Shown here: positions 5,476 through 6,010 of the stretch, in pieces
How positions within the stretch are numbered: position 1 is the first letter of the stretch
Layout: every line of letters begins with the position of its first letter
Source of the DNA: Alistipes sp.
GTDB taxonomy: Bacteria; Bacteroidota; Bacteroidia; Bacteroidales; Rikenellaceae
Assembly: GCA_017561105.1 (NCBI GenBank)
Contig: JAFZDR010000026.1
Coordinates: 1 to 6,010 of the forward strand
Direction: 5' to 3'
DNA: 6,010 nucleotides
Notes under the pieces: model-generated
The model's database searches: none
The model's input: the letters and a program-made list of their open reading frames with translations, nothing else
Told to the model about the DNA's origin: nothing
Position numbers and translations under genes: made by a program

Positions 5476-6010
5476 CTACTCGGTAATCAGGGTTACGATG
5501 TGGCGAATGTTCTCGAAAATATCCTCCTTTAAAGGGTTGATTTCCACCGCAGTAGCACCAATATCCTGGCAGATAACCTCGACGGAAGATGCCGGGAACT
5601 CCGACTGATAGAAGATATGTTTTACCCCCTCGGCGCGAGCCTGCTCGATGATTTTGGCGAGATGTTTTGCGCTCGGCTCCTTGCCTTCATGCTCGACTGC
5701 GACCTGTGTAAGACCATAGTCGCGAGCGAGATAAGTGAGGGCAGGGTGGTAGATAACGAATGTCGAACGCTTGCTCTGACGGCACAACTCAGCAATCTCC
5801 TCGTCAAACTCTAACAACTTGATACATCGGGTGGTATAGTTCTTGTCATAATTTACGGAATCGGGCATTTCGCGAGCGATTGCGCTATACATATTCTCGG
5901 CCATTTTGCCGATTGACTTTGGCGAGCACCAGATATGCGGGTCGATGCCGTGGGCGTGGCTGTGCGAATGGTTTGCGTGGGCATGGTGTGCGTGTGAGCA
6001 TGTGCCGGCA
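5476..6010 (-). CDS. znuA: Zinc ABC transporter substrate-binding protein, N-terminus cut by window edge
   Basis: The reading frame runs from the TAG at 5476-5478 to the right edge without a stop, so the gene is larger than the 142 residues that follow the internal ATG at 5904; about 178 residues are visible. Reading from the edge, a His-rich stretch (SHAHHAHANHSHSHAHG) is followed directly by IDPHIWCSP, the hallmark of cluster A-I zinc-binding proteins, where the DPH histidine binds metal and the flexible His loop collects zinc. Further on, YHPALTYLARDYGL carries the third ligand histidine. The SEFPASSVEVI segment, INPL and EDIFENIRHI fit the second lobe, whose aspartate often completes the site. 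The protein would act outside the inner membrane and deliver zinc to the ABC importer; the signal peptide is out of view. The stop is one base before the ATPase gene start. Confidence 0.92.
   Translation of the reverse strand, partial: AGTCSHAHHAHANHSHSHAHGIDPHIWCSPKSIGKMAENMYSAIAREMPDSVNYDKNYTTRCIKLLEFDEEIAELCRQSKRSTFVIYHPALTYLARDYGLTQVAVEHEGKEPSAKHLAKIIEQARAEGVKHIFYQSEFPASSVEVICQDIGATAVEINPLKEDIFENIRHIVTLITE

Noticed and set aside
5476..5904. Treating the ATG at 5904 (- strand) as the true start of the zinc-binding protein
   Set aside because: The frame continues upstream to the window edge through DPHIW and the His-rich loop, which belong to the family, so the ATG is an internal methionine.

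Overview
The window looks like chromosomal DNA from an anaerobic member of the Bacteroidales. This rests on several observations: a Bacteroidetes-type promoter (TTG near -33, TAnnTTTG near -7) ahead of rplM; no Shine-Dalgarno sequences, with A-rich leaders before start codons instead; the gene order rplM-rpsI-rpsB-tsf, which is usual in that phylum; and a DcuA/DcuB-type C4-dicarboxylate carrier fitting a fumarate-respiring, succinate-forming anaerobe. A Rikenellaceae/Alistipes-like host is my guess from the general look of the proteins and codon use; no search was possible.

Layout. Bases 2-211 (+) hold the C-terminal end of a small bacterial PH-like-domain protein cut by the left edge, closed by a hairpin terminator. 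A promoter and a short leader with strong hairpins then start the translation-machinery cluster on the + strand: rplM (L13), rpsI (S9) 5 bases later, a structured 248-base gap, rpsB (S2) and tsf (EF-Ts), ending in a strong rho-independent terminator. On the - strand, converging on that terminator, lies a tight gene string read right to left: a zinc-binding-protein gene (znuA-like, cut by the right edge), its ATPase (znuC-like, 1 base after it) and a C4-dicarboxylate transporter (12 bases after the ATPase).

How the genes work together. L13, S9 and S2 are ribosomal proteins and EF-Ts recycles EF-Tu, so the left block is a growth-rate-linked translation operon. Its noncoding parts are candidate sites for autoregulation. 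The right block couples two parts of a zinc ABC importer with a dicarboxylate antiporter/exporter. No membrane permease for the ABC system is present between or after these genes, so it must lie beyond the right edge or elsewhere.

Most of the window is conserved housekeeping sequence. I see no CRISPR array, insertion sequence, tRNA or rRNA. The points most worth a second look are the rpsI-rpsB gap (a 7-base tandem repeat plus a long imperfect hairpin), the nested hairpins at the presumed 5' end of the rplM transcript, and the dicarboxylate carrier sitting where a zinc permease would be expected.
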